A stretch of 45,646 nt of DNA from Sphingobacteriia bacterium (GCA_017304675.1 JAFKLS010000023.1:1-45646), one strand, 5' to 3'; positions 15,432 through 26,042 are shown, counted from the first letter of the stretch. The notes: generated by a model from the letters alone, not told the origin. Program-made: numbers and translations.

Positions 15432-18400
15432 TTATAAATGAGTTTTTTCAATATAATATTCAAAATTATCAGCATTGTTTAATGCATTAGCAGGTGTGCT
15501 TGTTAAACGACGTGCATTACCAGCACCATAACCATTATCGCTGGTACCTCCAACATCTTTAAAATGTGATATTTCATGTGCAAATGTTCCAAGTTTAGAA
15601 TCACGTCCTTTTCGTCGTGCTTTCCAAAATTGTTTCTCAAGATGAATTTTATGTTGGACTTGGTCATTAGGATATACATATGCAAATGTGCCAGATGGTT
15701 GGGTATTTGTACGTTCAATCTTATTATTGTCAGGATTACTCTGATATTGGTGTACCTGTTTTGATTCTTTTATAATCATATCTTTAATCTTATCTCTCGA
15801 CGCATCATCATCAGCACCAAAATGTTCTTTAAAATTTTTCTTATCTTTTTGCTCCCAATTTAATATGCTATTTAGTGCATCATCAAGCTTCTTGTCCAAA
15901 TCATCTAAAGTACGTTTGATTATCCTATCGTCTCTCTGTTGTTGAGTTCTAACAACATCAGCTAATACATTTGCTGCATCCGATGCTGCTCTGCCCAACC
16001 ATCCTGCTCCATTACCTAATACAGAACCAACTGCATCCCACGGAATATATGTTGCAGCCAATCCTACACCAGCACCTATTATTGCACCTTTTTTCCCATC
16101 CCCACCACTTAATTTATCAATTCCCCATCCTAATGCCGCACCTGCCACTGTGTTAATGGCTCTTGATAACAGCATTTGTCCAGCAGTCATATCCCCCGCA
16201 ATACCTAACCAGTTTACACCATTATAAAATCCGCCATTCGGGTCTGCTCCATTAATTGGGTCGTTGCCCATACCCGTATATGGGCTTGGGAACTGGTCGT
16301 ATGGGTCGGCTTGTATAAAGCGTCCTATCTGTGGGTCATAACTTCTTAACTCAAAATCATTCCATCCCGTCTCATCATCAAACTCGCTGTAATCACCCTG
16401 ATACTGGTACTGGTTTTTTAAACTTCCCTCATTTGCATCACCTAACTTCCTTGAACTTATGGCTGCTATTTTTAACCCATACGCATAGTAATGGTTTTCT
16501 TCTATAATCCTTCCTCTTGCCAAAGATATTTTCAGGTTATCAAAATATACCGGTTCGTTGCTTTCATTGCTTACATACACATAAGCATACCCATTTTTCG
16601 GTGCTTTTATATCGGCCAAAAGCAAGGGGGTGGCGCCATCATCGCTCTGGCTTACCCTTTGCAAGGCAGAGCCTTCACTTACAAAATTAAATCTTTCATC
16701 AAAAAACAATACCGTTAAATAGGCTCTTCTCTGCCCATCGTAACTGTATTGGTGCGGGTCGGCCACATTTATTAACGGTGTACTGTTTAAATTACTGATA
16801 ATATTGCCCGTGTTATTGTGTATGCTGCTGTTTACCGCGCCGGTGGTGTTTAATGTTTGCAGCAACGAGGCCAGTATATCGGTTGCCAGGCTATTGGTGT
16901 TATTGCCCGTAGTACCTGTATAGTAATATTGTACCGTTGCCGTTACCGCATCGCCCGCCATTACTTTTAATAAGCTGTTGGGGCCAATGGTGTTGCCGCT
17001 TGCCTTGCTTAACATACTTACACCGGCACTGGTATTGCTTACCCAGCCACCGGGTTTGGCCGTTCTGGTGGCTTCTACTTCGTTACCGGCCCCGGCCTGG
17101 CCAAATACAGCATCTTCCGCTGCCGCCCTTGCTGTTTCCATGGTTGCCGTACTGTAGCTTATATGGCTTTCTTCCGTTAATATCATCCGCACATTCTGCT
17201 GGTAGTCTCTTACAAAATAATCGAAGCTGCCTTTTTTGGTACCCGGTAATACAAGGTTGCCATCCAGCATTAACGCGTCTATCACCGTTCCTGTATTATC
17301 GGTAGTACCGCTGCTTACAGGCTGCATTAACCGTATCCTGCCTTCTTCAAAATTAATGTACTGCAATTGCAAACCTGTGCCTGCCCCTCCGGTTACAGGG
17401 GCAGTTTCTTCATATACAAACCTGTTGATGTAGGTAGTTGTTTTGGCAGTAGTGCTGCCATCGGGTGTGTAAATACGTTGCAGTTTATTACCGTCTGCAT
17501 CGTATACAATTTTTATGGTGCCTTTGCCTGCAATGCGTATTTGTTCGGGCTTATCTAAATAATTGTAACTAATGCCCCCTCCGCCCCCTGAAAGGGGAAC
17601 TACCCCTTTATTTAAATCTATTATTAAGTTGCCGTTATCATCGTACACATAATCATCGCCTGTATTGGTTCCGTCTTTAAAATCACCAAAACTGCCATTG
17701 GCGGTACCTGCCGTTCCGTTATCGGTTACTTTCATTAGCTTATTGCTGTAAGCAGCATAGGTGTAAGTGAGGTTATCCATTTGCACTATACCCTGCCCTG
17801 CTATTACCGTTTTTTGTATCATGTTCTGCAGGTTGCCATTAAGGTCGTACGTTATTTTACCACTGTTGCCGGTTACGGTAAAATCTGCTTTAGCGGTATT
17901 CCATGCATCGGTTGGGTTTTGCTTTTCGGTAAAGGCGGCGTTTACCAAACGGCCTGCATTATCGTAATCGTATTCATATTTTCGCTGGGCATCGTCTCCC
18001 TGTGTGTTCCATAACAGGCCTGTTACCTGCCCGTTTAAATTGGCTTTGTTAAATACATTGTCCCGGTTATCGAAGCCCAAATACAAGCCAAAATAGTTAC
18101 CCCACTTGTTGTAGCCCGATGTTTTTAAAGCAAAATCTTTATTAATGCCCGTTATATTGCTGTGTATATTATAGGTGTAGGTAAGCGATTCCAATTCATT
18201 TTTACCAGTGGTAGGGTTGTTATAGCCGGGTGCCAGGTGTTTTGTTTTCAGCCTGCCAAAATCATCATAGTCATAGGCGGCAATACGCTTAAAAGCTGTT
18301 GAGTTTATTAAAGAACCGTCTGCGTATTTTTCTTCCAGTTTTATCCTTCTGCCAATATTGTCGTAAGAATATTTAGAAAGTATGTGAAAATTACTGTATC

Positions 18401-20771
18401 CTGAATTGCCGGTACTGTGAACTGCGTGTGTACTTAATAGCCTGCCGCTAAAATGATATTGTGATGTTACAATATCATTACCAGATTTTACATTTTCTCT
18501 TTGGCTTTGCAATGCCCTTCCCTTTTCGTCGTAAAAGAAAGTTTCAGTTAAAAACGCATTGGTTCCCAATACCCTTGTTTGGGTTCTTGTAATTAATCCA
18601 ATAGTTCTTTGAGTAGCTTGTATGGGCTCTACTGAAAGATCGGCATTGCTATATGCAGTTGTATTTATAAACCCATTAAAAAAGCTACTGAAAGCGTTTA
18701 ACCCGTTAAAATTATAATTATCATAAAACTGATATTTCAATACCGTTGTTTGTGTGGGGTCGTTTAATTGCTGAGGTGTTAACGGACTACCGAAAGTTGC
18801 AATATTTACTGTTAGCCCCTGTGTTACAGCCGAGGAGTCAATTGCCGCATCAAAGAAATCATTGGAAGCACTTTCAAAATCTCCCCCTGAATCAGACACA
18901 AATTCAATAGATTGTTGTGCTTTATAATGCTGGGTATTTTGTATTCTTTTATCCAACACTAAATTGTTTATTGGATCTCCTGCATTAACAATATTAATAG
19001 TATTTATTGTAACAGCATTATTTACAATAGTTGTTAAAGCCCCCTTACTTTGTGTTGTAGCAAATCTTGCTGTAACAACCGGTCTATCCAGTTCATCGTA
19101 AATGGTAGTCATCCATTCAGGGGTGGCTTTAGCATTTTGATTGCCATCCTGTGCAAATACCAACCTATCCCGCATATCATAAATCATATTCAATTCTTTT
19201 ACACCGGGAGCTTTTTTGGTTATCACTCTGCCCTTATCGTCGTATTGATAAACAAAACATAATTCATCTACAACTCTTTGTCCTTCTGTAGGATTTATTG
19301 TAAACGACCAATTGTGTAATTCTAAATATTTAACTCCTTCAGGTTGTATCTGAAAGCGAACGCGGCCAAAATCATCATAAATATTATAGGTACATATCCA
19401 ATCTGTTGCATTATTGCCGGGGTTATTGTTTAGCTGAACTTTCTTGACAATTAGCTGACCGGCAGAATTGTAAAACTCAACTACCTGACTATTATCTTCG
19501 CTTATATGTATTTTTTTAAATAAACTATTAGCGGGGTAGACCCCTGTAGACACGGGTTTGTCAGAAGCACCATAGCCTATCGAAAAAATCTGAATATTAT
19601 CCTGTATAGTGTTTAACTCATCTATTTGCGAAACACCCTGGCTAGCTGCCCAGGAAGCACCGGATTGATTGATTGTTTTTATTCTGTTCAACGGGCTATT
19701 TTCAAACAGATAGGCAGCATAAGGCGAGCTTTCATTGTAAGTAGCAGGATTAGCATAATATGCATTCAATTCTGCATTCGGATTTGATTTAAAGCTTCCT
19801 GATTCTGTTGTTGTTACATAAGGTAAAAATTGTTTTAGCTGCCTTCCGAATTCATCGTATTCGTAAAACTGCACTAAATCTCCGGTATTGGGGGCTACTT
19901 GTTTATTGATTTTTTGTATCGGTCTGCCAAATTCATCTACGTAACTGGTAGATTGTAATTTTTGACCGATAGGTAATTGATCAACAGTTTTCCAGTCTGT
20001 AATGCCGGCTACCAGAACGGTATGTTCTCTTACATAATTCTTATCTTCCCAAAATAATGATACTGCTTCCAGTTTAACAATATTTGAATAGGAAATATTA
20101 CCGTTGGCATCATATACTGCCCTTCTGAAAAAGGTAGTTTGCGATAATGGAGTATTGAAAGATAAATTAGCAGATGTTGCCCCACTTATGTCCACAAAAT
20201 TATCGAGTGTAAAACTTGATTGCCATTGATAAGATGGTGCCGAGCATGAAGGCTGAGATGCTATATTGAATACTTCTATTATGCCATCAGGTATTGTATT
20301 GTAATTAAATTTTGTATTTCCATTTGCTGAACTAATGGTATTAGGGTAATTAACAACAGAAGGTGAAGGACTAATCGTACTATAAGCTGTGCTAACTAAA
20401 TATGGTTGATAAATTTCATCTCCGTATTCATCATGTCCAACTAGCCAATTCTGATAAAAACTTACGGTTACTTTTAACTCTGACGGTAAACTATTCCACC
20501 TAATTTTCACACTATTATTATCGCTATAAGTTATTGTTGACAGCGGATTAGAAACTGTCCAAATAACTGAGCAAAAATCATTTCCTGCTGGATCGACAAA
20601 TGAGGGCTGCACAGTATATGTTTCTTCTGCTTTAAGGCTACTTATACAAGCCGATCCTGAAATTTGATTGGCAACATAAACTTGTGCAGATAATTTAACC
20701 GGTATTGAAATAATGCTTACAAATACTACTAATGCTACTAATTTTTTTATAATGAATTTCATAGAATACAT
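15432..20771 (-). CDS. Full-length Rhs/YD-repeat toxin with C-terminal M35 (aspzincin) metallopeptidase
   Basis: 1779 aa. Signal peptide in the first ~30 residues (second Met, at 20762, gives MKFIIKKLVALVVFVSI). An Ig/PKD-like N-terminal part follows. A DUF6443-type region (about 240-400) has NYVREHTVLVAG and YEYDEFGRQLKQFLPY. Many YD repeats follow (for example YDDFGRVRF, YDNAGRL). The Rhs core is at about 1420-1510 (GRIIEENHYYAYGLKIAA, YDPQIGRFIQADP), ending in PINGADPNG, the P-x4-DPxG autoproteolysis border. The tip (about 1515-1779) has a hydrophobic Gly-rich helix pair, a charged coiled region and the zinc site HEISH (about 1732), GTSDNGYG and NADNFEYY, diagnostic of M35/aspzincin peptidases. 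The start codon directly follows the previous gene's stop (TAAATG), indicating coupling. Its central third is visibly GC-richer than both ends. Confidence 0.85.
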   Translation of the reverse strand: MYSMKFIIKKLVALVVFVSIISIPVKLSAQVYVANQISGSACISSLKAEETYTVQPSFVDPAGNDFCSVIWTVSNPLSTITYSDNNSVKIRWNSLPSELKVTVSFYQNWLVGHDEYGDEIYQPYLVSTAYSTISPSPSVVNYPNTISSANGNTKFNYNTIPDGIIEVFNIASQPSCSAPSYQWQSSFTLDNFVDISGATSANLSFNTPLSQTTFFRRAVYDANGNISYSNIVKLEAVSLFWEDKNYVREHTVLVAGITDWKTVDQLPIGQKLQSTSYVDEFGRPIQKINKQVAPNTGDLVQFYEYDEFGRQLKQFLPYVTTTESGSFKSNPNAELNAYYANPATYNESSPYAAYLFENSPLNRIKTINQSGASWAASQGVSQIDELNTIQDNIQIFSIGYGASDKPVSTGVYPANSLFKKIHISEDNSQVVEFYNSAGQLIVKKVQLNNNPGNNATDWICTYNIYDDFGRVRFQIQPEGVKYLELHNWSFTINPTEGQRVVDELCFVYQYDDKGRVITKKAPGVKELNMIYDMRDRLVFAQDGNQNAKATPEWMTTIYDELDRPVVTARFATTQSKGALTTIVNNAVTINTINIVNAGDPINNLVLDKRIQNTQHYKAQQSIEFVSDSGGDFESASNDFFDAAIDSSAVTQGLTVNIATFGSPLTPQQLNDPTQTTVLKYQFYDNYNFNGLNAFSSFFNGFINTTAYSNADLSVEPIQATQRTIGLITRTQTRVLGTNAFLTETFFYDEKGRALQSQRENVKSGNDIVTSQYHFSGRLLSTHAVHSTGNSGYSNFHILSKYSYDNIGRRIKLEEKYADGSLINSTAFKRIAAYDYDDFGRLKTKHLAPGYNNPTTGKNELESLTYTYNIHSNITGINKDFALKTSGYNKWGNYFGLYLGFDNRDNVFNKANLNGQVTGLLWNTQGDDAQRKYEYDYDNAGRLVNAAFTEKQNPTDAWNTAKADFTVTGNSGKITYDLNGNLQNMIQKTVIAGQGIVQMDNLTYTYAAYSNKLMKVTDNGTAGTANGSFGDFKDGTNTGDDYVYDDNGNLIIDLNKGVVPLSGGGGGISYNYLDKPEQIRIAGKGTIKIVYDADGNKLQRIYTPDGSTTAKTTTYINRFVYEETAPVTGGAGTGLQLQYINFEEGRIRLMQPVSSGTTDNTGTVIDALMLDGNLVLPGTKKGSFDYFVRDYQQNVRMILTEESHISYSTATMETARAAAEDAVFGQAGAGNEVEATRTAKPGGWVSNTSAGVSMLSKASGNTIGPNSLLKVMAGDAVTATVQYYYTGTTGNNTNSLATDILASLLQTLNTTGAVNSSIHNNTGNIISNLNSTPLINVADPHQYSYDGQRRAYLTVLFFDERFNFVSEGSALQRVSQSDDGATPLLLADIKAPKNGYAYVYVSNESNEPVYFDNLKISLARGRIIEENHYYAYGLKIAAISSRKLGDANEGSLKNQYQYQGDYSEFDDETGWNDFELRSYDPQIGRFIQADPYDQFPSPYTGMGNDPINGADPNGGFYNGVNWLGIAGDMTAGQMLLSRAINTVAGAALGWGIDKLSGGDGKKGAIIGAGVGLAATYIPWDAVGSVLGNGAGWLGRAASDAANVLADVVRTQQQRDDRIIKRTLDDLDKKLDDALNSILNWEQKDKKNFKEHFGADDDASRDKIKDMIIKESKQVHQYQSNPDNNKIERTNTQPSGTFAYVYPNDQVQHKIHLEKQFWKARRKGRDSKLGTFAHEISHFKDVGGTSDNGYGAGNARRLTSTPANALNNADNFEYYIEKTHL

Positions 20772-23700
20772 TTAATTTTTCAAATTATACTCCATCATTT
20801 TCAGAATTTCCTTTTTCTCATTTCGTATAAAACGAAGTCTTCCCATACTATCATATTCATAATAAATAATCCGGTTATTTTCATCACATTCAGAGGTTTT
20901 GCCATAAAACATATCATAAGTAACTGTACGCATCCTGCTATTTTCAGGATATACACGCAGTTCATCTATTATAGTATTGCCGGATGCAACTGAAACTTCG
21001 GTTGCATTGGTATTTGCCGGTATGCTGTATTCATAATAGGTAAAACCATTTACTGATGGAGAAGATTTAACTAATTGAGCATTGGTAACCTGAACATTAC
21101 CATTATTAGCCCAAAAGGATAATTTATAAGATTTTGAAAGATTAAAACCGGACGCAGATAAATGTACATTAGCATCTAAATTGAAACCATTATTTCCTGT
21201 AACAGAAGTATTAGCAATATAGTTTGCTGCCGTTACGGTTCCACTGGCAACCCAACCACCGAAATTATTAGGTGTTTCAAAACTGGTATATGCGGGTTTA
21301 TCTACCAGCATGTTTGCATTAATCACGGATGCTACTACAAAACGGTCATCATAATCATAAACATTAGCTATATCATGCTTACCCTCATCTTGTGTGCTTA
21401 TTAAATTACCGGTATTATCATAAGTAAATAATTGTACATCTTTTAAATTAGGATAATTAAACAAATTAGAAGGATCAAATTGATATGTAAAACTGGGTAT
21501 TGTTACTCTGCCTGTTAATGACCTGATTGGTCTTATATCACCATTACCAATTACACCATATTCTGTAATGGATGCACCGGTACTTAAAGGAGTTATTGTG
21601 CCGTTTTTTTTGATTGATGTATAACTTGCTACCGGCACACTGAGCATATTATTGTTTTTCATTACAGCAAATACACCGGTATTGTTATAATCAGATACAT
21701 AATATATTTCTTTTATAATCTTATCACCGTTTGAGAGGGTAGTTGTTATTTTGCTTGGCTGAAAATTAACCGGATTATAATCATAATGTACACCAGTTTC
21801 TAAGTAATCAATACTGCTATTAGGTTTATAGGTTCTATCATAACTGTCTTTCAATTCAACCCTTCCTGTATAATAATTATAAAAATTTACATCAATATCA
21901 TCATTACCCGTAATAGTGTAGTTTGAAGCAGCGTCGTATACTACGGGATTATTCCAATCATCCCCATTTTGAGAACGGTTTTGTTTTACATAACACTCAC
22001 ATGATAAACTGCTTGAAGTTCCATCATTAATATTTCTATTCGCATAGGTTTGAAAATCATACACATTCTCATGCTGAGAAAGAACATTGCCTGAAGCATC
22101 ATAAGTAGTTATTTTCTTTGGCAACCCGTATGCCCACGGCATAAACCTTTGTTTCTTTGAAGCAAAAGAACCATAATACTTTGAAACGAAAGGCATATTA
22201 ATGGTTAAATAATTATACTTATCACTAAAACTTGAAAAATCATAAATAGTTTTCCCCTTATTTGTTGCCCCAACTTCAATAACTTCGACTCTGCTATATA
22301 GGTTAGGTAATGGATTTGCATCCGTTAAATTTGTATTAGTATAAATATCTGTGTATACAAAATGCCACGAATCGTCACAACTAGCTATTATTGATCTTAC
22401 ATATTGTATTATGGCACCAAGGATACTTGCATTGTTTAGAGATGAGGTAAGATAACCCTGCATTTTCATAACCTTAAATATCTCTTCTTTTACTATATCC
22501 TTTAAATAACTTTTACCAATATTAAATATTAAATTAAATTCATATAAATTATTTGAAACTGTATTTGCTTTTGTTTGCCTTTGTAATAAACCTGGATATT
22601 TAAATTTAAACCTACACCCGCCCAAGCCAAAAAAGATGTTGCTTTTATCTTCTTGTACATATACATTCGTAGAAAAAGTTTTATTTATAGGTGTTTCAAC
22701 TCCAAATCTTGATGAAATAATTGTTGGGTAGGGGTTTGCAGAATCAGGTGCTAAAACATAATTATAAGATAAATGTTTTTTTATTGAGCCGTCAATCGCT
22801 TTTTCAAAAATATCAGATACACTTACCCCTCCAACATTCATATCATTGTTTGAATTAGAAAGTATAGGCAGCCAAGCTCTATTTTGTGAATATTGATATT
22901 CTAAACTATGACCATCTGGATAGTAAATTGACTTGAGTATACCATTCTTGGCATATTCTGGTTTAGCACGGGAAATAGGGATGTTAGAATTCTCTCCAAT
23001 AAAACATAGTAAGCCTAATTGATAGGCATCTAAAGAATTTATATCGTCATTAATATTAATTATTACAGGAGAGTTTGACCAATCTGCTCTTGAATAGTAA
23101 TTTCCATTTGCTTTTTTGTATGTAAAATCAGCATTATAGTAGCCCCAGATATCTTTTAAATTGCAAAATAATGGTGGCACAATATCCTCATTAGAGGTAC
23201 CCATAAAATATTCAAACACCATCGGCTTTGAAATTTCTTTCATATCTGTATAAGTGGTTTGAATAGATTTTAAACATAGCCTCGAAGCGCTTTTTTCTAC
23301 ATCAGTAATTGGTTTCTTAATAGTATTTAAAACAAAATAATTTGTATTTAATGTAATCTTACTTACAATTCTATTTGTATGTCTTACTAGTATTTCCTCC
23401 ATAGGAAAATCACCTTTCCAGTCAAATCTTTCCGAACTGCTATAACTGCAATTTATATTATAACCATCCGGAAATGTTATAGAATTAAGTGTTGGCTGTA
23501 TCTGAATACATTTCTGTTTTGAAATGATAAAAGGAAGTCGGCCTGTGGATATATTTGCACCACTAAAATCGATAGTAGTATTAGTTGTTAAGTTAGGTAC
23601 CCGATCTATTGCAGAACTTACATAAGTTTTAATGTTGAATCCATAATCATTATTAATATTTCTGTCAATATAATTAAATCGTACTGATCTGCCTGTTAGA

Positions 23701-24512
23701 ACATCTTGCACTTCCGTTAAATACCATGAATTAGTTGTATAAGGTGCATCAGCTATTTGTAAAAAGTCATAAAAAACCTCATACTGTATGTTTTTTGTAT
23801 AATTAGTATTAGAGTAATGAGATAATAACGCTGGCACTAGCACCTTCGAAAGCCCTAGCTTTTTAAACTTATAAATCAATCCGCTTTCATCCTGAATATA
23901 AAATGCAGAAATTGTTGTTCTGATACCTTGGTTTATTAAAGAAGGGTCTCTCTCAAACCAAATTTTTATATTTGCATCTCCTAATAAAATACCTTTATCC
24001 CCATTATTTTTTCCTAAAACAAAAGTTCCTGACCTTCCATTAAAATTAAAATTGAAGTAATCTAACTCTCTATCAGCAGCAGCACTATTCTGTTGCGTAT
24101 AATAAACATTTTCGTTTTCGTATATGGGATATTTGGCAACTGACAAAGGGCAACCATCAGTTACATTTTTAGGGTTGTATAAATAACCCGGAGGGTATTT
24201 TCTATTATCATTAAAAGCCCCGTTTCTTGGCATTTGATCGTCAGGCTCACCTACCTGCATTCTGGTAATTACGCCACCTGCCTGCAAAGTCCACCCCTGC
24301 CCAATATTACTCGGCACATCATTTACTTTTAATCCATTACCTGAATTATAATTTAACGCAATATTTAGGTTTAACCTACTTTTACTATCCTGCCAATTAA
24401 ATACTGGCAAAGAAAATACCGCACTTCCTGTTTGCAAATTAACCTGCGTATTTGCTTTACTTAAAATTAATAAAAAAAATAGGCTGCTTAAATAGTGTTT
24501 ATATCTTCTCAT
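20772..24512 (-). CDS. YD-repeat/Rhs family secreted protein without toxin tip
   Basis: 1246 aa with a signal peptide (MRRYKHYLSSLFFLLILSKA). The N-terminus is the typical Bacteroidota Rhs opening: GSAVFSLPVF, LNIALNYNSGNGLKVND, NIGQGWTLQAGGVITR. The middle has scattered YD-type strands, then a beta-sandwich-like segment (about 1090-1190, FWANNGNVQV). It ends in YYEYDSMGRLRFIRNEKKEIL, a YD repeat, without Rhs core or toxin domain. It is immediately upstream of and coupled to the toxin-tipped Rhs gene. A role as the other half of a YD-repeat shell, comparable to the TcB/TcC split in Tc toxins, is plausible but inferred. Confidence 0.75.
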   Translation of the reverse strand: MRRYKHYLSSLFFLLILSKANTQVNLQTGSAVFSLPVFNWQDSKSRLNLNIALNYNSGNGLKVNDVPSNIGQGWTLQAGGVITRMQVGEPDDQMPRNGAFNDNRKYPPGYLYNPKNVTDGCPLSVAKYPIYENENVYYTQQNSAAADRELDYFNFNFNGRSGTFVLGKNNGDKGILLGDANIKIWFERDPSLINQGIRTTISAFYIQDESGLIYKFKKLGLSKVLVPALLSHYSNTNYTKNIQYEVFYDFLQIADAPYTTNSWYLTEVQDVLTGRSVRFNYIDRNINNDYGFNIKTYVSSAIDRVPNLTTNTTIDFSGANISTGRLPFIISKQKCIQIQPTLNSITFPDGYNINCSYSSSERFDWKGDFPMEEILVRHTNRIVSKITLNTNYFVLNTIKKPITDVEKSASRLCLKSIQTTYTDMKEISKPMVFEYFMGTSNEDIVPPLFCNLKDIWGYYNADFTYKKANGNYYSRADWSNSPVIININDDINSLDAYQLGLLCFIGENSNIPISRAKPEYAKNGILKSIYYPDGHSLEYQYSQNRAWLPILSNSNNDMNVGGVSVSDIFEKAIDGSIKKHLSYNYVLAPDSANPYPTIISSRFGVETPINKTFSTNVYVQEDKSNIFFGLGGCRFKFKYPGLLQRQTKANTVSNNLYEFNLIFNIGKSYLKDIVKEEIFKVMKMQGYLTSSLNNASILGAIIQYVRSIIASCDDSWHFVYTDIYTNTNLTDANPLPNLYSRVEVIEVGATNKGKTIYDFSSFSDKYNYLTINMPFVSKYYGSFASKKQRFMPWAYGLPKKITTYDASGNVLSQHENVYDFQTYANRNINDGTSSSLSCECYVKQNRSQNGDDWNNPVVYDAASNYTITGNDDIDVNFYNYYTGRVELKDSYDRTYKPNSSIDYLETGVHYDYNPVNFQPSKITTTLSNGDKIIKEIYYVSDYNNTGVFAVMKNNNMLSVPVASYTSIKKNGTITPLSTGASITEYGVIGNGDIRPIRSLTGRVTIPSFTYQFDPSNLFNYPNLKDVQLFTYDNTGNLISTQDEGKHDIANVYDYDDRFVVASVINANMLVDKPAYTSFETPNNFGGWVASGTVTAANYIANTSVTGNNGFNLDANVHLSASGFNLSKSYKLSFWANNGNVQVTNAQLVKSSPSVNGFTYYEYSIPANTNATEVSVASGNTIIDELRVYPENSRMRTVTYDMFYGKTSECDENNRIIYYEYDSMGRLRFIRNEKKEILKMMEYNLKN

Positions 24513-24526
24513 TATATGTATATTTA

Positions 24527-26041
24527 TTAATGTTTATTTTTTGATACCTGTTTTTCCAATTCTACTATCCGCCTTTCTTGCTTAATGACATATAAAGTCA
24601 GCTCTTCAATCTTTCTTAAGAGCATGGCTTGTGTTTCTCCAACATCTATACCTTTAGATTTTACTTCTTTTTCACTGGGTATATCAGGTAAATGTTGATG
24701 TATTTTAATGTATTGCTCTACTTCTGAGAGCGTGCGGAGATTGTAATTGGGTTTAAATACAAAATCTGGCCAACCGGTTTGCGTAACAATTAATTTTTTG
24801 GTTGTGACTGTGCCATTGAAGCTTGCATCTAAGGCTTTTAGAGCATTGGCGATGTTTACATAACTACCTTCTGTACCGATATTTAGAAAATGGGTATTGT
24901 TATAATCCATTCTGATATAACCAGAACGTTTTACACCCGCATCAAAACTATATACATATACCCCATAACGATTTCCATTTATACTCGCATTATATCCAAC
25001 ATAAATATTATCGTTCTTAGTAGTTAAGTAATTATTTAGAGTTGCACTTGCACCATTTAAAGCACCACTTAATGATATGCTTGAAGCATTGATTAGCCCT
25101 AAAGATTGAAAGCCTTCATCGAATGTTACATATTTTTCGAACCTAAACTGCCTGTCGTTACTTGGGTTTTGAAATCTTATATAAGTCCCGTCTATATCTA
25201 CTATACGCATATATCCATACCCACTATTATAACTATTAGAATGATTTAAAAAATCAACTCCCCCACCAAATGAACTATTGCTACTAAAGCTTGCGCTTAT
25301 TCCCGTTAATGCTGAATTTAAAATAATACCACTACTTCCATATAACTCTAGTGTTTGGGTATTATTGTTAGAACGAATATATCCATAGGTGTAATTAGGG
25401 AGTCTACCAAAATTTAGTGTCGCATAAGTACCTGAATTAGGAGAATTATTATTAATATAATTATCAAAGGAGCCACCTGCAACATAACCATCTACTTGCA
25501 ATCCTATTGATTGACCATTAGCAAGAACGGCTAACTTGCCATTAGATGTTGTAATATTATTGTAAGCCGTAATGTTATTACTAAATGTTGCTATTGTTCC
25601 TGAAATTGGGGCATTAAATGCGAAACTTCCCCCTGCATTATTAAATTGAATAAAACCACTATTCGTAGCATCATTCAAAATAATATAACCACCTGATGTA
25701 ACCTGATAACTATCGTTTGTTTTAATTCGTCCTAACATATCAATAGTAGTACCATACAGTGCGCCTGTTAAATTTCCCCCTGTTAGGGGTAAATAATCCG
25801 TATAAACTCTATTGTTATCTTGTTGTTCATATTTTCTCAAATATGTATTAGCAGCATCCTTGCCTTTTACAAATCCTACCCTTTTATACTCAAGGTAACT
25901 ACCCAATGTTTTGAATACCGGGTCAATAATTATAGGACTTCTCCTTACATTTTTTGCTACTGCATGATTAACAATAATGTTTATCAATAGCACTAATAAA
26001 TAAGCTGGTTTGAAATTGAAAAGCAAATTCTTTCTTAGCAT
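24527..26041 (-). CDS. Fibre-like surface protein with C-terminal coiled-coil module (A)
   Basis: 504 aa. A signal-like N-terminus (AYLLVLLINIIVNHAVAK) is followed by IIIDPVFKTLGSYLEYKR, almost identical to the start of the next upstream gene. The middle is Asn/Ser/Gly-rich short strands of phage-tail-fibre character (LTGALYGTTIDM, SISLSGALNGASATLNN). The C-terminal ~110 residues are a module widespread in Bacteroidota fibre-like proteins: WPDFVFKPNYNLRTL, HQHLPDIPSEKEV, VGETQAMLLRKIEELTLYV, then a heptad coiled coil, probably for trimerisation. It is the third of three such genes directly upstream of the YD-repeat genes. It probably forms an extracellular fibre or adhesin. Confidence 0.7.
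   Translation of the reverse strand: MLRKNLLFNFKPAYLLVLLINIIVNHAVAKNVRRSPIIIDPVFKTLGSYLEYKRVGFVKGKDAANTYLRKYEQQDNNRVYTDYLPLTGGNLTGALYGTTIDMLGRIKTNDSYQVTSGGYIILNDATNSGFIQFNNAGGSFAFNAPISGTIATFSNNITAYNNITTSNGKLAVLANGQSIGLQVDGYVAGGSFDNYINNNSPNSGTYATLNFGRLPNYTYGYIRSNNNTQTLELYGSSGIILNSALTGISASFSSNSSFGGGVDFLNHSNSYNSGYGYMRIVDIDGTYIRFQNPSNDRQFRFEKYVTFDEGFQSLGLINASSISLSGALNGASATLNNYLTTKNDNIYVGYNASINGNRYGVYVYSFDAGVKRSGYIRMDYNNTHFLNIGTEGSYVNIANALKALDASFNGTVTTKKLIVTQTGWPDFVFKPNYNLRTLSEVEQYIKIHQHLPDIPSEKEVKSKGIDVGETQAMLLRKIEELTLYVIKQERRIVELEKQVSKNKH
24583..24745 (-). repeat. Repeated fibre C-terminal module, copy 1
   Basis: Nearly identical DNA to 27559-27721, differing at only a handful of bases over about 160 bp, encoding the coiled-coil module of two fibre genes. 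The level is far above that of the flanking regions and indicates recent duplication or gene conversion. Confidence 0.85.
25860..26025 (-). repeat. Repeated fibre N-terminal region, copy 1
   Basis: About 165 bp, about 85-90% identical by eye to 27300-27465, encoding the signal-like segment and VFKTLGSYLEYKR. It shows that the 504-aa and 480-aa genes share their 5' ends, while the 504-aa and 407-aa genes share their 3' ends. Confidence 0.8.
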
Positions 26042-26042
26042 A

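Noticed and set aside
16937..17305. 122-codon plus-strand open frame rich in Pro/Leu/Arg
   Set aside because: It lies wholly inside the GC-rich part of the Rhs gene on the other strand. Its composition (Leu, Pro, Arg, Cys, Trp) is typical of an antisense shadow.
20769..20774. The two YD-repeat genes as one gene broken by a frameshift
   Set aside because: The second has its own signal peptide and a normal DUF6443-type N-terminus, and the TAAATG junction is a regular coupled start, so two genes are more likely.
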